Shown piece after piece: positions 6,091 to 8,283 of a DNA stretch of 8,283 nucleotides. Both the position numbers and the translations under genes were made by a program. The stretch's first letter is position 1. Each line of letters begins with the position of its first letter. The stretch lies in the NCBI GenBank assembly GCA_030749275.1, contig JASMKJ010000518.1, forward strand, positions 1 to 8,283, written 5' to 3'. The stretch comes from Acidimicrobiales bacterium. Lineage in GTDB: Bacteria; Actinomycetota; Acidimicrobiia; Acidimicrobiales; Poriferisodalaceae. The notes beneath the pieces were generated by a model. The model was not told where the DNA came from. It saw only the letters and a list, made by a program, of their open reading frames with translations, and ran no database searches.

Positions 6091-6104
6091 GGCACTCTAG
6101 TGCC
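6091..6104. repeat. Perfect inverted repeat in the trxB-trxA gap
   Basis: GGCACTCTAGTGCC is a 14-base inverted repeat (6-base arms, 2-base centre) located 24 bases before the trxA start. There is no T-run, so it is not a normal terminator. It could be a small hairpin in the mRNA or an operator; nothing else in the window repeats it. Confidence 0.45.
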
Positions 6105-6156
6105 AAACGGTTTCTGATCATCGGCTTACGTGGCCTATCAGCACTTCAATTAGTAA

Positions 6157-7104
6157 TTATGTACCGGTTTCTTCGAGCCATCTTTCAGCGTCTATTGCCG
6201 CCATGCATCCTGAACCTGCCGCTGTTATTGCTTGCCGGTAGTAATCGTCCTGAACATCGCCGCACGCAAACACCCCTGGAACCTGGGTTTCACTGCTGTT
6301 GGGCTTTGTGACGAGATATCCGTTGTCCTTCAAGTCCAACTGGCCGGCGAAGAGTGAGGTGTTCGGTTGGTGCCCAATGGCGATGAAAAGACCTGTTACT
6401 GGAAGTGAAGTTTTTTCCTTAGTCGCTGTGTTCTCAAGGATGATTCCGGAGAGCTTCTCTTCGCCTTGTATCTCAACTACTTCGTTGTTCCAGAGAATCT
6501 CAATCTTGGGGTTGTTAAATGCCCTTTCGCGCATAATTTTCGAAGCGCGAAGTTCATCTCTTCGATGCACCAAGTACACCTTTGAGGCGAAGCGTGTTAG
6601 GAAAGTTGCCTCTTCGACAGCACTGTCGCCGCCGCCGACAACAGCGATTTCTTGGTCTTTGAAAAAGAATCCGTCACATGTTGCACAAGTCGAAAGCCCA
6701 TGTCCAATTAGCCGGTCCTCATTGGGTAATCCCAGCATCAAACTTTGGGCTCCAGTTGAAACAATCACTGAGCGAGCGTTATAGCTTGTGTCACCAACTT
6801 CGATTCTGAATGGGTGCTGTCCGAAGTCGACTTGTGTCACTTTGTGAGTGATGAACTCGGCGCCGAATCGTGAGGCCTGTGCTCGGAAATTCATCATTAG
6901 CTCTGGACCCATTATGCCTTCCGGAAAGCCAGGGTAATTTTCGACTTCGGTCGTCAACATCAATTGGCCCCCTGGCTGGTCACTCGTCGAAGAGGGTTCT
7001 CCTTCAATGACTAGTGGAGACATGCTTGCTCGAGCGGTGTAGATCGCAGCTGTCAGACCAGCTGGGCCGCTTCCGATAATTATGACGTCGCGAATGTCGT
7101 TCAC
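6157..7104 (-). CDS. trxB: Thioredoxin reductase (NADPH, FAD)
   Basis: TrxB passes electrons from NADPH through FAD and a redox-active disulfide to thioredoxin, encoded next door. With the start used here it has 315 residues, the usual low-molecular-weight bacterial size. Visible motifs are the FAD-binding GSGPAG (11-16), the redox pair in CATCDG (140-143), the NADPH-binding GGGDSAVEEA (157-166), HRRDELRAS (180-188) for the NADPH phosphate, and the C-terminal FAD contact CGDVQDD followed by RQAITAAGSG. The open frame reaches TTG 7138-7140, which overlaps the stop of the upstream gene but has no ribosome-binding site. GTG 7102-7104 has GGAG five bases upstream and gives the typical N-terminus MNDIRDVIIIGSGPAG, so it is preferred. 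Confidence 0.95.
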   Translation of the reverse strand: MNDIRDVIIIGSGPAGLTAAIYTARASMSPLVIEGEPSSTSDQPGGQLMLTTEVENYPGFPEGIMGPELMMNFRAQASRFGAEFITHKVTQVDFGQHPFRIEVGDTSYNARSVIVSTGAQSLMLGLPNEDRLIGHGLSTCATCDGFFFKDQEIAVVGGGDSAVEEATFLTRFASKVYLVHRRDELRASKIMRERAFNNPKIEILWNNEVVEIQGEEKLSGIILENTATKEKTSLPVTGLFIAIGHQPNTSLFAGQLDLKDNGYLVTKPNSSETQVPGVFACGDVQDDYYRQAITAAGSGCMAAIDAERWLEETGT

Positions 7105-7136
7105 ATTGTCTCCATTGGGGATGTATAGACCTTTGT

Positions 7137-7442
7137 TCAACTAGAGCGTTTCGACCACAGAAACATTCCAAGCAAAGCGAAGAACCCGCCCAACAGAAGA
7201 TAGGTCGTCCAAACATCGCCTGGGAGTAGCTGATTGACAATTCTCACGGTGGCAATCATCAACAAGCTGACACCAGCGACCACGGTGACAAAAAACACGA
7301 CACTGTAGATGAGTAATCGGGCGGCGAAAAGTAGGGGACCAGTGGTCTTTCCACGCACTGATTCAACGGTGCTCACTACGAGTTTCGTTGCTTGTGCCGC
7401 CAGACCGGTGTCTGATGACTTTTCAGTTGAGGGAGAAGTCAC
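7137..7442 (-). CDS. Small two-helix membrane protein of unknown function
   Basis: This 101-residue protein has a polar N-terminal third (STEKSSDTGLAAQATK to VRGKTTGP), a long hydrophobic stretch at about 36-66, a short polar loop containing QLLPGDVW, a second membrane helix at about 78-96 (YLLLGGFFALLGMFLW) and a short basic end, SKRSS. Positive charge at both ends suggests N-in, C-in topology. I do not assign a family; the layout resembles small holin-like or phage-holin-superfamily proteins found in actinobacteria, but no function can be read from it. It starts at GTG with no clear ribosome-binding site, 49 bases after the upstream gene; an in-frame TAA at 7452-7454 excludes a longer form. 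Its TGA overlaps the longest possible trxB frame. In mycobacteria the equivalent position between murJ/mviN and trxB holds sigM and its anti-sigma gene, which this protein does not resemble. Confidence 0.75.
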   Translation of the reverse strand: MTSPSTEKSSDTGLAAQATKLVVSTVESVRGKTTGPLLFAARLLIYSVVFFVTVVAGVSLLMIATVRIVNQLLPGDVWTTYLLLGGFFALLGMFLWSKRSS

Positions 7443-7491
7443 AAAGGGATCTTATCTAGGAGCCTCGATGCATTTGGATTGGGGCAAAGAG

Positions 7492-8283
7492 TTATCCGTA
7501 CTTTGGCCGACCCGTCACGGAGATTTCACTCACTGTTACGCGGTGGCCACCCGCTGGCAATTCGCGTCCCAGTGAGGTTATCCAGAGCAATAACGTCGCT
7601 CCCGGCACACCACCTAAATCGACGGTGATGGTTCCACTGATTTCGTCACGAACGGCGATGGGGTCATCCCACTCTTGGATACCACCCCCCGTTTTTTCAG
7701 AGGCAAAAATCTGGAAAGACCAATCGATGGTCGGGGAACTAATTCTGAGGCGGTCGATTTGTTGCGGGGGACCCAACGAAATGATGAGACCGACACCGTC
7801 CTTCAATTTGCCGAAATCAGCAGTCGTGTATCTCTCGGTGTACCAACCGGTGCTGCTGTCGCCGTTGTTGATTAGCTCAACTTTTTCAGGGTGTTCCAGT
7901 CGTCGACCGTCACCCTCTGGATCAAAGGGAACAATTGAGACAATTTGAAGCTTGGACGAAATTGATTCAGGCCGAGCGACGATCGTCGTTGTTACTGAAG
8001 TGGAGTTCTCGAAGTTGTCGATGACTATGGGTTCTTCTGCTTCCAATCGGACCACTTCGCGTACGTTTTCGACGAGTGAGGAACCGACTTGAGTTCGGGT
8101 CACTAGGAGACCTACCAGGATGACGACCGTTGCCAGAATTCCGACGAAAGCAGCAGGGGCAAGCCACGAACGCTCTGCTTTCAAGTAATCGATTTGGTCC
8201 GGCTCAACAAGAGAAGAAACTCGGTCCAAATCGTGGTTGAGGGACCTCAATGCTAGGACCAGCGCGGAAGCGTCGGACCATTG
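7492..8283 (-). CDS. Membrane protein with MviN/MurJ-linked extracellular beta domain (5' end outside window)
   Basis: The frame stays open to the window edge, so the N-terminus is missing; 263 residues are visible. A cytoplasmic part (about 1-41) leads to one membrane helix at about 42-62 (APAAFVGILATVVILVGLLV), then an acidic linker and a beta-rich domain at about 110-263. That domain contains STGWYTERY, GVGLIISLG and LLLWITSLG, with a final EISVTG. The same layout and motifs end the mycobacterial MurJ homologue MviN: after its lipid II flippase and pseudokinase come one helix and an extracellular carbohydrate-binding-like (discoidin-type) domain. Gene order supports this, since mviN lies on this side of trxB there. 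Whether a flippase or pseudokinase is fused upstream cannot be seen. TTG 8248-8250 is available, but the open frame beyond it makes an internal start unlikely. The domain comparison is from memory of the family. Confidence 0.72.
   Translation of the reverse strand, partial: QWSDASALVLALRSLNHDLDRVSSLVEPDQIDYLKAERSWLAPAAFVGILATVVILVGLLVTRTQVGSSLVENVREVVRLEAEEPIVIDNFENSTSVTTTIVARPESISSKLQIVSIVPFDPEGDGRRLEHPEKVELINNGDSSTGWYTERYTTADFGKLKDGVGLIISLGPPQQIDRLRISSPTIDWSFQIFASEKTGGGIQEWDDPIAVRDEISGTITVDLGGVPGATLLLWITSLGRELPAGGHRVTVSEISVTGRPKYG

Overview
This is a core chromosomal segment from an actinobacterium, next to the replication origin. The order (yidD), yidC, jag/khpB, rsmG, parS sites, parA, parB on the + strand, facing cwlM, trxA, trxB and a MurJ-linked membrane protein on the - strand, is the arrangement known from mycobacteria and relatives. 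There rnpA, rpmH and dnaA lie beyond yidD, which here would be left of position 1. G+C looks close to one half by eye. That, a stand-alone Jag_N protein and short RsmG and CwlM versions suggest a deep-branching lineage such as Acidimicrobiia rather than a high-GC actinomycete. The lineage is an inference from gene order and protein style, not a search result.

Positions 1-2844 (+ strand) form a tightly packed run. It holds the 3' end of yidD, then yidC (membrane insertase), a Jag_N-domain-only protein with a long basic tail, the KH-R3H RNA-binding protein KhpB, and rsmG (16S rRNA methyltransferase). Gaps are 0-34 bases, so one transcript is likely. Positions 2845-2984 hold two near-identical parS centromere sites. 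Positions 2985-4750 hold parA and parB, whose stop and start codons overlap. ParB loads on parS and ParA moves the origin region.

Positions 4772-8283 (- strand) read toward parB. In transcription order they encode the C-terminal part of a membrane protein whose extracellular domain resembles that of mycobacterial MviN/MurJ, a small two-helix membrane protein of unknown function, thioredoxin reductase, thioredoxin, and a CwlM-like protein. The CwlM-like protein has two peptidoglycan-binding repeats and an amidase fold that has lost its zinc ligands. In mycobacteria CwlM acts with MurJ and MurA to control peptidoglycan precursor supply, so this arm joins redox housekeeping with cell-wall regulation. 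The two arms meet tail to tail with only 21 bases between stop codons.

I found no mobile element, CRISPR array, tRNA, rRNA or obviously transferred gene. The points worth a second look are departures within conserved genes: a methionine at the usual arginine position of the YidC groove, the Jag domain split, the apparent ATT start of cwlM, the dead amidase site, and the shortened RsmG N-terminus.
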